From: Candidatus Aadella gelida
Lineage (GTDB): Bacteria > Omnitrophota > Gorgyraeia > Tantalellales > Tantalellaceae
Direction of reading: 5' to 3'
Length of the DNA: 43,242 bases
Assembly: GCA_030765205.1 (NCBI GenBank)
Contig: JAVCDB010000070.1
Coordinates: 1-43,242, forward strand
Position 1 is the first letter of the stretch, and each line of letters begins with the position of its first letter. Below are positions 9,200-18,289 of the stretch, one piece after another. The notes below the pieces were generated by a model that saw nothing but the letters and a program-made list of their open reading frames with translations, searched no databases and was not told the origin of the DNA. A program made the position numbers and the translations under genes.

Positions 9200-10018
9200 T
9201 TATAATTCAATCTTAAGGTTTTTTATATGTGAATGACTGCTATTGTCTTTTGACCTTAATTCGCCGTTTTCATCATTATCGGTTATTGGTCCTTCGGCGC
9301 TGCCGGTTACAAACTGTTTTACAATGGGATTATCCGAATTCTTTATCTCATCCGGAGTCCCTATCGCGACTATCTTCTTATCATAAAGCATAGCAATACG
9401 ATCGGCTATTTTATATGCGCTTTTCATGTCATGCGTAACCGTTACAGATGTTATCTTAAGAGTTTCATGTAGATGTCTTATAAGTTCATCTATTACGTCA
9501 CCCATAATAGGATCGACCCCGGTAGTCGGCTCATCAAAAAGTATTACTTTAGGGAACATACAGATCGCCCTGGCAAGCCCCACCCTTTTTTTCATCCCGC
9601 CTGAAAGCTGAGCCGGTTTTTTGTTCTCCACGCCTTTTAGCCCGACCCTGCCCAGACATTCAGCTACCCGTTTTTTTATATCCTCAAGACTCATGTCCGT
9701 ATACTCAAAAAGCTGAAACCCAACATTCTCAAGCACGCTTAAAGAATCGAATAAGGCCGCTCCCTGAAAAAGCATCCCAAAATTCATTCTCATCTTATTG
9801 AGATCTTTCTCGTTCAGGCTAGTAATATCTCTCCCGTCTATCAGGACCTTTCCCTTGTCAGGATGGAGAAGTCCCATGATATGTTTAAGAGTGACACTCT
9901 TGCCGCATCCGGAACGCCCTATAATAACCATAGATTCACCCGTGTTTATGGTGAGATCCAGATTTTCTAATATAGCCTGCCCCTGGAATGCTCTGCTTAT
10001 ATTTTTGAGTTCTATCAT
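9200..10018 (-). CDS. mlaF: MlaF-like ABC transporter ATPase
   Basis: ATPase powering MCE-type lipid transport. Walker A GRSGCGKS is at 34-41, the ABC signature LSGGM at 138-142, and Walker B with catalytic E at 158-163. The TTGVDP stretch after Walker B is typical of the MlaF/Ttg2A group. After about residue 245 there is a serine- and charge-rich tail of some 25 residues. It starts 24 bp after mlaE stops. Confidence 0.94.
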   Translation of the reverse strand: MIELKNISRAFQGQAILENLDLTINTGESMVIIGRSGCGKSVTLKHIMGLLHPDKGKVLIDGRDITSLNEKDLNKMRMNFGMLFQGAALFDSLSVLENVGFQLFEYTDMSLEDIKKRVAECLGRVGLKGVENKKPAQLSGGMKKRVGLARAICMFPKVILFDEPTTGVDPIMGDVIDELIRHLHETLKITSVTVTHDMKSAYKIADRIAMLYDKKIVAIGTPDEIKNSDNPIVKQFVTGSAEGPITDNDENGELRSKDNSSHSHIKNLKIEL

Positions 10019-10042
10019 ACCTGACCTTTCGTAAGATTAATA

Positions 10043-10855
10043 TCACTTCGCAAAAATAAAATAGAATAATGCCGTAAAAAAACAATCCGCTATAATGATC
10101 AGTATGAAGCTTCTCACAACGCTTGAAGTAGTTGCCCTACCCACTCCTTCGGCGCCACCCGCCGAATTTAATCCTTCAAAACAAGATATTGTACATATAA
10201 TGATCGCGAATGAAATGCTCTTAATAATGCCTGTAAGTATGTCTTTAAGGGCTAACGGGTCGAATGACATTTTTAGGTACATACCATGCGCAATATTCAG
10301 CTTGCTCACACCTATTATATATCCGCCTACTATACCAAAAAAATCCGCGCATATCGTGAGAAGCGGAAGCATTATTAGTAGGGCTATAAACCTTGGAACG
10401 ACCAGATATTGTACGGGATTTGCGGAGAGTGTCTCCAAGGCCTCTACCTGTTCGGTAACTTTCATGGTCCCAAGCTCCGCAGTCATCGCGGCTCCGCATC
10501 TCCCGGCTACTATAAGAGCTGTAAGTACAGGTCCCAGTTCCCGGGTTATTGAAAGAGATACGAGTGACGCTATATACATTTCCGCAGAGACTTTTTGCAT
10601 CTGATAAGCGCTTTGCAAGGCAAGTACTATACCCGTAAATATACTTATGAGAAATACTATCGGAAAACTCGATACCCCAACTTTACTCATCTGATCCAGA
10701 AGTTGTATTTTCCTCATTCTTGGTACAAAGATCCAGAATATGGTTTGAACAAGAAGCACGGCTAATCCGCCTATGTACATAAAAAATTCACGTACACTTT
10801 TTTTAGCGTAATTAAAGGGGCCTAGGATAGATCTGGTTAATATTTTTTTATACAT
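10043..10855 (-). CDS. mlaE: MlaE-like ABC transporter permease
   Basis: Integral membrane permease of the MCE lipid transporter. It is hydrophobic throughout, with five to six helices. The conserved central segment (ALIVAGRCGAAMTAELGTMKV) with its acidic residue is typical of MlaE. I used the ATG at 10855. A GTG at 10861 has better spacing from an upstream AAGGA, and a TTG at 10867 also keeps the frame open, so the exact start is uncertain by a few codons. It follows the AsmA/TamB-like gene by about 35 bp. Confidence 0.93.
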   Translation of the reverse strand: MYKKILTRSILGPFNYAKKSVREFFMYIGGLAVLLVQTIFWIFVPRMRKIQLLDQMSKVGVSSFPIVFLISIFTGIVLALQSAYQMQKVSAEMYIASLVSLSITRELGPVLTALIVAGRCGAAMTAELGTMKVTEQVEALETLSANPVQYLVVPRFIALLIMLPLLTICADFFGIVGGYIIGVSKLNIAHGMYLKMSFDPLALKDILTGIIKSISFAIIICTISCFEGLNSAGGAEGVGRATTSSVVRSFILIIIADCFFTALFYFIFAK

Positions 10856-10890
10856 AAGCACATCCAATTCCTTTTCAGTAATTTATCCTC

Positions 10891-12390
10891 TTAAAACTGT
10901 ATCTTATGTTCAACTCCGAAAAAATCCGTTTCCTCGTCAATTTCTAGTTTCAAACTATTCTTTCCGTCTATCTTATATTTAAACCCTACTTCTTTCTGCG
11001 TTTGATCTGTAGAATATTCTTCTAATTGATCTCTTTCGCTTTCTATGGCAGTTGTAAGAGTGAACCTGTCTTTACTTGCTTCGACAACGTTATAATCTTC
11101 TTCTTTAGCTATCTGCCACGTCTCCCATACGGCAACTTTGTTATCCGTTTCGAAGACTAATTTATCAAATGCTGTTCCCTCCGGCATCTTGCTAAAATCC
11201 ATTTCACCGCTTACTATTATGTGTCCCCAATCTTTAACGACTCTTGAATCGGCTATTTCGACTATCGGAAGCTTCCCTTTTAATGTAGCAAAAAGTGACC
11301 GAAACTTCATTTCTCCCAATTGTCCTTCTCCGATATACACTCTTCCGTTCACGTCTGCCGTCTGCAAAGGCCCTTTTACTTTTACCTCACCGTCAACTAT
11401 CCCGGCAAGCGCATCCCCCGAATTCGCGAACATTTTCTGAATTCCGGCCAGATCAAATCTATCCGCTTCAAATTGTACTTCCGTGTAATGCGGCGGGTTA
11501 ATCCCCATTTTAGCGCTTAAACTTAGATTATCCCCCCATTTTAATCTTTCAAGAAGAAAGATTTTTTCCTTGTAAAGTATCTTTCCCTTAGCATTTATAT
11601 CCCAGAACGGATGCTTGTTGATAACTATATTTTCACCTCTTATAGAAAACCCCGCAACATCCTGCTTCCCGTACGAAAACCATACATCGCCTATAACTTC
11701 TGATCCTCCTATATTCACCTGATCAAGCCTGTAATATATATCACTCTGACCTTTTTCGTTTATACTGGCCTCTATCCTCATTGTACCTTTTTTCTCCTTT
11801 ATAGGCACAAGATCCAGGGTAATACAGTGTGTTGTAGGATCTAATATCCCCTTTACCCTTAACTGTCCGCCCCAAACCATATCACAATCGTACCTGGCGT
11901 CTTCCCTTCTCGTTAATCCTCCCATTATGCTCTTTTTTTCTTCTCCAAAGAGCATAGGCGCTATATGTCCGAAAATCTCCATTTTTCCGGGATATTTACG
12001 TAATTTCAAGAACCCTCTAATAAACGGATTATCATCGCTGAAATACACAGCGATCTTTTTGATGGGATTCTTTTTTCTTTCAAAGAACTTTATTTTGTCA
12101 AGCACGACATCCCATAATTTATAGGAGATCTCCACTCTTTCTACAACAAAAGTTTTCTTATTATTCCCCACAGAAAACTTTACGTCCCGGAGGATCATGT
12201 CTCTAAAAATACCTCCAGTTATATTCCCTATCTTTACTGTGAGCTTTTTCCCTAAAAACTCTGATACTTTTATTTCCGCAAAATTCTTTATAAAATGCGT
12301 CTGGTTATAGCTAAACGACCACATCGCCGATAAACTCAAAAGCAGTATAAATAGTCGCACTTTTCTACTGTGGTATATTGCTCCTCTCAT
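10891..12390 (-). CDS. AsmA/TamB-like secreted beta-groove protein (inferred)
   Basis: I do not recognise this protein by close homology. It has a single N-terminal membrane helix (about residues 10-27) and then some 470 residues of beta-rich sequence with repeated GxLxVKG / VxGxVxIGEG strands near 330-370. This resembles AsmA/TamB-type proteins that bridge the envelope and carry lipids in a hydrophobic groove. The last residues are rich in alternating polar and hydrophobic positions and end in phenylalanine, as in outer-membrane beta strands. It lies between clpC and mlaE, which supports a role with the MCE transporter. The ATG at 12390 is 7 bp past the clpC stop; a TTG at 12414 would overlap clpC and is less likely. 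Confidence 0.6.
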   Translation of the reverse strand: MRGAIYHSRKVRLFILLLSLSAMWSFSYNQTHFIKNFAEIKVSEFLGKKLTVKIGNITGGIFRDMILRDVKFSVGNNKKTFVVERVEISYKLWDVVLDKIKFFERKKNPIKKIAVYFSDDNPFIRGFLKLRKYPGKMEIFGHIAPMLFGEEKKSIMGGLTRREDARYDCDMVWGGQLRVKGILDPTTHCITLDLVPIKEKKGTMRIEASINEKGQSDIYYRLDQVNIGGSEVIGDVWFSYGKQDVAGFSIRGENIVINKHPFWDINAKGKILYKEKIFLLERLKWGDNLSLSAKMGINPPHYTEVQFEADRFDLAGIQKMFANSGDALAGIVDGEVKVKGPLQTADVNGRVYIGEGQLGEMKFRSLFATLKGKLPIVEIADSRVVKDWGHIIVSGEMDFSKMPEGTAFDKLVFETDNKVAVWETWQIAKEEDYNVVEASKDRFTLTTAIESERDQLEEYSTDQTQKEVGFKYKIDGKNSLKLEIDEETDFFGVEHKIQF

Positions 12391-12397
12391 AAAATCG

Positions 12398-14869
12398 TTA
12401 TCTTTTCTTGGCAACCGATCTTTTTGATTTTTTCTTGAATACTAATGCTTCTGCCTTATCCTTAACGTCTACGGTTATCTCGTCCCCTTCTTTAAATGCC
12501 CCCGAGAGCATCTCTTCTGCCAAAGGATTTTCCAGATACCTTTGTATTGTACGTTTCAGTGGACGCGCCCCGAAAACTTTGTCAAACCCCTTATCTATGA
12601 GAAACGATTTAGCTCCATCACTCATTTTAATAGCTATCTTCTTCTCCTTAAGTCTCTTCTCCACAGAAGAAACTTCTATTTCAACGATATGTTTAAGATC
12701 CTCTCTAGTCAAACTTCTAAAAACTATTACGTCATCCACCCTGTTAAGAAATTCGGGTTTAAAGGTTTTCTTTACATCTTCCAGAAGACGCTCTTTCATC
12801 CCCTTGTAAGTCTCTTCACCTTTATCCGAATGAAATCCTATAGATCCCGTCTTCTTTAAAAGGTCTGCGCCGATATTTGACGTCATTATCAGTATCGTAT
12901 TCTTAAAGTCCACCTTGCGCCCATAAGAATCCGTAAGTCTTCCCTCATCCAGGAGCTGAAGTAATATATTAAAAACATCAGGATGCGCCTTTTCGATCTC
13001 ATCCAAAAGGACTACAGAATAGGGCCTTCTTCTCACTTTTTCCGTAAGCTGCCCGCCCTCTTCATATCCCACATATCCCGGAGGCGCTCCCACTAACTTC
13101 GAAACATTGAATTTTTCCATATATTCCGACATATCTATCTGTATAACAGCATCTTCATTACCGAAGATCACTTCTGCCAGTTTCTTACCGAGCAAGGTCT
13201 TTCCTACACCTGTAGGACCCATAAAAATAAATGTCCCTATAGGCCTGTTCGGATCCTTTATCCCGGCTCTCGACCTGCGTACAGCATGAGATATAGCTTC
13301 TATAGCCTCGTCCTGCCCTACAACTTCTTTTTTAAGGGTATCGCCCAATTTAAGATACTTTGAAGACTCTTCTTCTTCCACTCTCACTAAAGGTATCCCT
13401 GTCCAATCCGAAACTATTGTCGCTATGTCTTCGTCTGTAACAATGATTTTTTGCAAGCTCTGTGAAGTTTTCCATTCGGATACTTTATCTTTAGCTTCCT
13501 GACGAGCCTTCCTTTCCGAATCCCGAAACCTCGCGGCTTTCTCAAAATCCTGGTTCTTAACAGCCTCTTCTTTTTCACGTTTAGACTCTTCTATCTTCTT
13601 CTCCTCTTCCTTTAACTCCTCCGGCATTACCATAGTAGATAATTTTGCCTTAGATCCGGCCTCATCAATAAGATCTATTGCCTTATCAGGAAGAAACCTT
13701 GCGCTTATATATCTATCCGCTAATTTAGCTGCTGCTTCCAGCGCCTTATCCGTGTACTTGACTTTATGATGCGCCTCGTATTTGTCTCTTAGCCCTTTGA
13801 GTATCTCAATAGTCTCATCCACACTGGGAGGCTCGACCGTAACCGGCTGAAACCGTCTCTCAAGCGCCGGATCTTTTTCAATATTTTTTCTATACTCATC
13901 TAGTGTGGTAGCACCGATGCATTGTATATCACCCCGCTGAAGTGAAGGTTTAAGTATATTTGAAGCATCTATTGCGCCTTCTGCGCCTCCCGCGCCAACA
14001 AGTGTATGTATCTCATCTATGAACACAATAACTTCAGGTGTGTTCCTGATCTCTTTCATAACAGCTTTGATGCGTTCCTCAAACTGTCCCCTGTACTTCG
14101 TACCGGCTATCATCCCCGCAAGATCAAGAATGATCAGTCTTTTTCCTTTCAGCATCTCAGGAATGTCTCCGACAATTATCTTAAGAGCCAGCCCTTCAAC
14201 TATAGCCGTCTTTCCCACACCCGCTTCTCCGATAAGTACGGGATTGTTCTTCTTCCTGCGGCTCAATATCTGCACAACTCTCTGTATCTCCTTGCTTCTT
14301 CCGATAACCGGATCAAGTTCATCATTTTTTGCCATCTCGGTAAGATCTCTTCCGAAAGAATCCAACGCGGGAGTTTTACTTTTCTTTTTTCTCTTCCCGT
14401 CATCTTCCACAGCAAATCCAGGAACACTTGATCCCAGAAGATTAAGCACTTCTTCTCTTACGCTTTTAAGATCAAGCCCCAGATTAATAAGCACCTGACT
14501 GGCCACTCCGTCACCTTCGCGTATCAGCCCTAAAAGAAGATGTTCTGTCCCGATATAGTTGTGTCCCAAGTTCCTGGCCTCATCCATAGCAAGTTCGATA
14601 ACCTTTTTAGCTCTGGGAGTAAAAGGTATATCTCCTTCGGTTATTTTATCCGGTCCGGGCTGAACAAGTTTTTCCACTTCCGCCCGAATATTATCAGAAT
14701 CTAGTCCTAAACTGTTAAGTACCGCAGCAGCTACGCCTTCCCCCTCTTTGACAAGTCCCAAGAGCAGATGCTCGGTCCCGATATAATCATGATTAAATCT
14801 TTTCGCTTCTTCCTTTGCTAAAAGAACCACTTTTCTGGCTCTTTCGGTAAATCTGTTAAATGCAGGCAT
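12398..14869 (-). CDS. clpC: ATP-dependent Clp protease ATPase subunit ClpC
   Basis: AAA+ unfoldase of 823 residues that feeds substrates to ClpP. Two Clp_N repeats (about 5-145) precede the first AAA+ domain, with Walker A at G214-T221. A middle coiled-coil region with a UVR-type motif (around 425-465) is typical of ClpC rather than ClpB. The second AAA+ domain has GPTGVGKT and the VFGARPLKR sensor arginine segment. AAAGGAGG precedes the ATG. In Firmicutes, ClpC degrades arginine-phosphorylated proteins delivered by McsB, and mcsB lies directly upstream here. clpP is not in the window. Confidence 0.96.
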   Translation of the reverse strand: MPAFNRFTERARKVVLLAKEEAKRFNHDYIGTEHLLLGLVKEGEGVAAAVLNSLGLDSDNIRAEVEKLVQPGPDKITEGDIPFTPRAKKVIELAMDEARNLGHNYIGTEHLLLGLIREGDGVASQVLINLGLDLKSVREEVLNLLGSSVPGFAVEDDGKRKKKSKTPALDSFGRDLTEMAKNDELDPVIGRSKEIQRVVQILSRRKKNNPVLIGEAGVGKTAIVEGLALKIIVGDIPEMLKGKRLIILDLAGMIAGTKYRGQFEERIKAVMKEIRNTPEVIVFIDEIHTLVGAGGAEGAIDASNILKPSLQRGDIQCIGATTLDEYRKNIEKDPALERRFQPVTVEPPSVDETIEILKGLRDKYEAHHKVKYTDKALEAAAKLADRYISARFLPDKAIDLIDEAGSKAKLSTMVMPEELKEEEKKIEESKREKEEAVKNQDFEKAARFRDSERKARQEAKDKVSEWKTSQSLQKIIVTDEDIATIVSDWTGIPLVRVEEEESSKYLKLGDTLKKEVVGQDEAIEAISHAVRRSRAGIKDPNRPIGTFIFMGPTGVGKTLLGKKLAEVIFGNEDAVIQIDMSEYMEKFNVSKLVGAPPGYVGYEEGGQLTEKVRRRPYSVVLLDEIEKAHPDVFNILLQLLDEGRLTDSYGRKVDFKNTILIMTSNIGADLLKKTGSIGFHSDKGEETYKGMKERLLEDVKKTFKPEFLNRVDDVIVFRSLTREDLKHIVEIEVSSVEKRLKEKKIAIKMSDGAKSFLIDKGFDKVFGARPLKRTIQRYLENPLAEEMLSGAFKEGDEITVDVKDKAEALVFKKKSKRSVAKKR

Positions 14870-14900
14870 TTATTTCCTCCTTTAAAAAGTACGCTACCAA

Positions 14901-15965
14901 TTATTTGTTATTCTCGTCCACTCCTAAGATCTTTCTTATGAGATCAGCTCTTTTAATATCTCGTTCATACGGGGGAATGCTTTTCCCGTTACTTTTCTGA
15001 AGATGTGCAGGTTGAGAAAGCAAAAGCACTTCGTTTATGCGATCAGTATCTATTTTATCTATCAGTCCGAGATCTGCCCCTAACCTTATGGCTGACAAAA
15101 GTTTTATTGTCTCGCTCGAGGTGATGATCCGCGCGCTTTTTAGCGTCCCATAAGACCTGAATATCCTATCGGAAATCTCTTTCTTACTTTTCTGCATAAG
15201 GTTTTTTCTGGTCTCTTTCTCCCTGGTGATTATCTTTTTTATTATCCTTTCCAAATTATCAAGTATATCCATCTCAGAATGTCCTAAAGCTACCTGATTA
15301 GATATTTGAAAGAAATCTCCTAAAGCTTCTGTCCCTTCACCATAAAAGCCGCGCATTGTAAGCCCCAATTTAGATATGGCATCGAAAACAGTATCTATTT
15401 GATCAGTCATAACCAGCGCAGACAAATGAAGCATCACTGAAGCCCGAAGTCCCGTTCCCGTATTCGTAGGACAGCTTGTCAGGTATCCGAAAATATCAGA
15501 ATAGTCAAATGGTATTAGTTTCCCGACTTCATCATCAACCTCATCAATGATCCGCCATGCTTCCATCAAATTGAATCCGGACTGCATAACCTGAAACCTG
15601 ATATGATCCTCTTCGTTTATCATAGCGCTCAAGATCTCTTTATCCTCGATTATAAGACCTTTACTCTCTACCTGATGAGCGTGCTCCTTACTCATTAGAT
15701 GGCGTTCTATTAAAAAATCTCTATCAAGTTCCGTAGTATCTTTTATCTTAAGAAAAAGTGCGTTCTTAAAAAAATTACTTTTCTCGATGGCACTGCAGAC
15801 CGCGTCAAGAGTTTCCTTTCGTTCATTACCATCGGCTCTATTAAAATACAGATGTCCCTTAATATTCCTTGCAAGCCTCACCCTTGTTGATATAGCAATA
15901 TTAGACCCGGGACCCTCTCCTTTAAGCCATTCACTTCTGCTGTTTAATAAGTCATCAATTTTCAC
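14901..15965 (-). CDS. mcsB: Protein arginine kinase McsB
   Basis: Phosphorylates arginine side chains, marking proteins for ClpCP. At 354 residues it is of phosphagen-kinase fold. The nucleotide-binding STRVRLARN segment is at 26-34, the catalytic NEEDH segment at 117-121, and the conserved cysteine C165 lies in TSCPTN. The C-terminal RDxxRA motif, which in Bacillus-type McsB forms a phosphoarginine pocket for allosteric activation, is intact at 335-340. Its start overlaps mcsA by 11 bp. The full set of motifs suggests an active enzyme. Confidence 0.95.
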   Translation of the reverse strand: MKIDDLLNSRSEWLKGEGPGSNIAISTRVRLARNIKGHLYFNRADGNERKETLDAVCSAIEKSNFFKNALFLKIKDTTELDRDFLIERHLMSKEHAHQVESKGLIIEDKEILSAMINEEDHIRFQVMQSGFNLMEAWRIIDEVDDEVGKLIPFDYSDIFGYLTSCPTNTGTGLRASVMLHLSALVMTDQIDTVFDAISKLGLTMRGFYGEGTEALGDFFQISNQVALGHSEMDILDNLERIIKKIITREKETRKNLMQKSKKEISDRIFRSYGTLKSARIITSSETIKLLSAIRLGADLGLIDKIDTDRINEVLLLSQPAHLQKSNGKSIPPYERDIKRADLIRKILGVDENNK

Positions 15966-16464
15966 TATCCCTCCGATCTAGATCCTTTATTCTGTCTCTG
16001 ACGATAACCGCTTTTTCGAATTCTTCATTTTTGACAAGTTCGTTAAGCTCGTCCCTCAACCTTTGAAGGTCCGGTTTTTCTTTAGGCCGTGTTTCTTTTT
16101 GAAAAGGTCTTTTCCCGACATGCCTGTCTGACCCGTGTATTTTTCTCAATAGTTCACTAAGCTGCTTTCCAAACGTATCGTAACACTTCCCGCATCCAAA
16201 TCTTCCGGTTTTACGAAAATCATAAAACGTCATAGAACACGCGGGACATTTAACCGTTAGGCTTTCTTCCAGAGCGCCTCCCTCTATGGGCGAGCCTAGA
16301 TCCATGAGCCCCGACAAAAGATCAGTTAAACCAAAATGCGACTGCATTTCATTACTTTTTTCTTTCGCACATTTCTCGCAAAGATGCAGTTTGGTAACTT
16401 TATCATTAACAACTTCTGTCAGGTGGACTGAAGCCTCTTCGCTACTACACATATCACATTTCAT
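15955..16464 (-). CDS. mcsA: McsA-like activator of protein arginine kinase
   Basis: Activator and zinc-binding partner of McsB, 169 residues. An N-terminal CxxC pair (C3/C6) and CEKC form the first zinc module. CPAC and CGKC form the second, around residues 72-94. A UVR (UvrB/UvrC) motif is at the C-terminus. The ATG at 16464 is chosen because GGGAG lies 7 nt upstream; a TTG 12 bp earlier also keeps the frame. In Firmicutes ctsR precedes this gene; no ctsR is present here, so regulation must differ. Confidence 0.92.
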   Translation of the reverse strand: MKCDMCSSEEASVHLTEVVNDKVTKLHLCEKCAKEKSNEMQSHFGLTDLLSGLMDLGSPIEGGALEESLTVKCPACSMTFYDFRKTGRFGCGKCYDTFGKQLSELLRKIHGSDRHVGKRPFQKETRPKEKPDLQRLRDELNELVKNEEFEKAVIVRDRIKDLDRRDSEN

Positions 16465-16490
16465 TCTTACTCCCAATTTATGTTATAATC

Positions 16491-16532
16491 CATAAACAGT
16501 AAATAGTGACCAGTAAATGGTCAATAGTCTCT
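16491..16532. repeat. Heptad array, AGTAAAT type
   Basis: Six 7-bp units in phase (AGTAAAT, AGTGACC, AGTAAAT, GGTCAAT, AGTCTCT and a first variant) in the 74-bp spacer between ilvE and mcsA. Units resemble those at 2819-2874. Confidence 0.55.
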
Positions 16533-16538
16533 TTTGAT

Positions 16539-17411
16539 CTAATACTTAATCCCATCAATCTTAGTTATCTTTCTAAACTCTTCCAGAAGCCTTTTTGTTA
16601 CCTCACCCGGCTTCCCGTTACCTATTGTCTTATCCTCTATCTTTATCACCGGGATTATTTCAGCCGCTGTCCCTGTAAGAAAACATTCATCAGCCTCGTA
16701 CACTTCTTCCGGTAACATCTTCTTAAACGAGACTTCTATGCCGTCTTTTCTAGCAATATCCATTACAGCGTCTTGAGTTATCCCTTCCAAAGATCCCATT
16801 TCACACGGCGGAGTATATATTTTACCCCCGGTGACAATAAATATATTGTCCCCCGTACATTCAACCGCATACCCATCCACTGATAGCATCAAAGCTTCCT
16901 GCGTACCCGCGTCTATAGCAGTTATTTTGGCAAGTATGTTGTTCAGATAATTCAAAGATTTTATCTTTGGATCCAAACATAAAGGATGATTACGTCTAAC
17001 CTTTGAAACGATTATCGGAAGCCCTTTCTCATAGAAATCGTTTGGATATAGTTTTATTTTATCCGTTATGATAAAAACTGTAGCACGTTCGCATTTTCTC
17101 GGGTCAAGACCAAGGTCCCCGGGTCCACGTGTAACAACTACCCTGATATACGCGTCATCCAGACCATTCACTTTCAGGGTCTCAATTATGCTACTCAGCA
17201 TCTCTTCCTTCTTCATAGGTATATCAAGTCTTAAAGCTTCGGCGCTAGCATAAAGACGATCTATGTGTTCGGTGCCTTTAAATATACATCTAGAATACGC
17301 TCTTATTCCCTCAAAGACCCCGTCACCATAAAGAAGTCCGTGATCAAAGATAGATATTTTAGCATCCTCTTTTTCAACGAATTCACCGTTTAAAAATATT
17401 TTAAGCCCCAT
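16539..17411 (-). CDS. ilvE: Branched-chain amino acid aminotransferase
   Basis: PLP-dependent fold-type IV aminotransferase, about 290 residues, catalysing the last step of Leu/Ile/Val synthesis. The PLP lysine is K151 within KSLNYLNN; the substrate-site FDHGLLYGDGVFEG segment is near 22-35 and the TGTAAEI phosphate-binding loop is near 258. The start at 17411 has GGAG 6 nt upstream; the ATG at 17423 lacks this. A D-amino acid or aminodeoxychorismate relative cannot be excluded from motifs alone, but LDPKIKSLNYL strongly favours IlvE. Confidence 0.9.
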   Translation of the reverse strand: MGLKIFLNGEFVEKEDAKISIFDHGLLYGDGVFEGIRAYSRCIFKGTEHIDRLYASAEALRLDIPMKKEEMLSSIIETLKVNGLDDAYIRVVVTRGPGDLGLDPRKCERATVFIITDKIKLYPNDFYEKGLPIIVSKVRRNHPLCLDPKIKSLNYLNNILAKITAIDAGTQEALMLSVDGYAVECTGDNIFIVTGGKIYTPPCEMGSLEGITQDAVMDIARKDGIEVSFKKMLPEEVYEADECFLTGTAAEIIPVIKIEDKTIGNGKPGEVTKRLLEEFRKITKIDGIKY

Positions 17412-17446
17412 GTGTTTCTCCATATAATCGTATCTCGTGACCCGTA

Positions 17447-17530
17447 AAAATAAAAATATATTCTGGGGACATCCTTCGCCGTGGAATTACACCCCCACGG
17501 GAAGGGTGTCATCAGAACCTGGCGCATTAA
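17447..17530. repeat. Dispersed ~80-bp element with GGGGACATCC, copy 2
   Basis: Second copy of the element at 6698-6780, with the same order of blocks and the same ACACCC/GGGTGT stem. It runs into the 3' end of lolD, so the last codons of lolD come from it. Confidence 0.65.
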
Positions 17531-18239
17531 GCCCTAAACCTTCAACCTTATCCTCTCTATGTCTCCCCGACCTTCTCTCCAAGACCCCGTCTTTCATGAT
17601 ATATTCAACATGAAAAAAATCTTCTTTAACTTCCTGATGCGAGACCACAACCACACTCATACTTCTATCTTCGCTTATATTATGAAGCAGCTTATATATC
17701 TCCCCGCTTCTTTCAGAATCAAGATTCCCGGTAGGCTCGTCACAAAATAGTACTTCGGGATTATTTACAAGCGCTCTAGCTATAGCTGTCCTCTGCGCCT
17801 CTCCTCCCGATATTTCCGCGGGACGATGCAAAACACGTTTTTCCATGCCTACTTTATTTAAGATCTTATACGCATTTTCCCTTATTTCGGAAACTTTCTT
17901 CCCTCCTTTTATCCTGGCTGGAAGCATAACATTTTCCAGAACGTTCAGTTCCGGCAAAAGGTGATAAAACTGAAAAACAAACCCGAAATTCCTATTCCTT
18001 ATGCTGCTCCTTCTTTTATCTTTGAGTTTGTATATATCACTGCCTCTAAAAATAACTTCACCGGATGTAGGCTGCGTTAGCCCTCCAAGAAGATGAAGCA
18101 AAGTCGATTTTCCTGCCCCCGAGGGACCGTGAATATATATGCGCTCTCCAGCACTAATAAGAATGTCCGTCCCCTTGACCGCTTGAACAGTATTCCTGCC
18201 CCGCTTAAAAGTTTTATTTATGTTTTTAGCTTCCAGCAT
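17487..18239 (-). CDS. lolD: LolD-like lipoprotein-releasing ABC ATPase
   Basis: ATPase of the LolCDE-type machine that extracts lipoproteins from the inner membrane. Walker A GPSGAGKS is at 38-45, the signature ISGGE at 143-147, and Walker B with CDEPTGNLD at 163-174. The core matches the MacB/LolD family; the family alone also allows a MacB-type exporter, but the adjacent LolC-like permease supports Lol. The final ~15 residues derive from a dispersed element and are probably not functional. It is separated from lolC by 262 bp of repeats, unusual for an operon pair. Confidence 0.9.
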   Translation of the reverse strand: MLEAKNINKTFKRGRNTVQAVKGTDILISAGERIYIHGPSGAGKSTLLHLLGGLTQPTSGEVIFRGSDIYKLKDKRRSSIRNRNFGFVFQFYHLLPELNVLENVMLPARIKGGKKVSEIRENAYKILNKVGMEKRVLHRPAEISGGEAQRTAIARALVNNPEVLFCDEPTGNLDSERSGEIYKLLHNISEDRSMSVVVVSHQEVKEDFFHVEYIMKDGVLERRSGRHREDKVEGLGLNAPGSDDTLPVGV

Positions 18240-18252
18240 AATCTTCCCGTAA

Positions 18253-18287
18253 TTCGTGAATCGTGACTTGTAATTCGTGACTCGTAA
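18253..18287. repeat. Heptad array, TTCGTGA type
   Basis: Five 7-bp units in phase (TTCGTGA, ATCGTGA, CTTGTAA, TTCGTGA, CTCGTAA) directly after the lolD start region, followed at once by the 26-bp palindrome. Confidence 0.6.
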
Positions 18288-18289
18288 TG

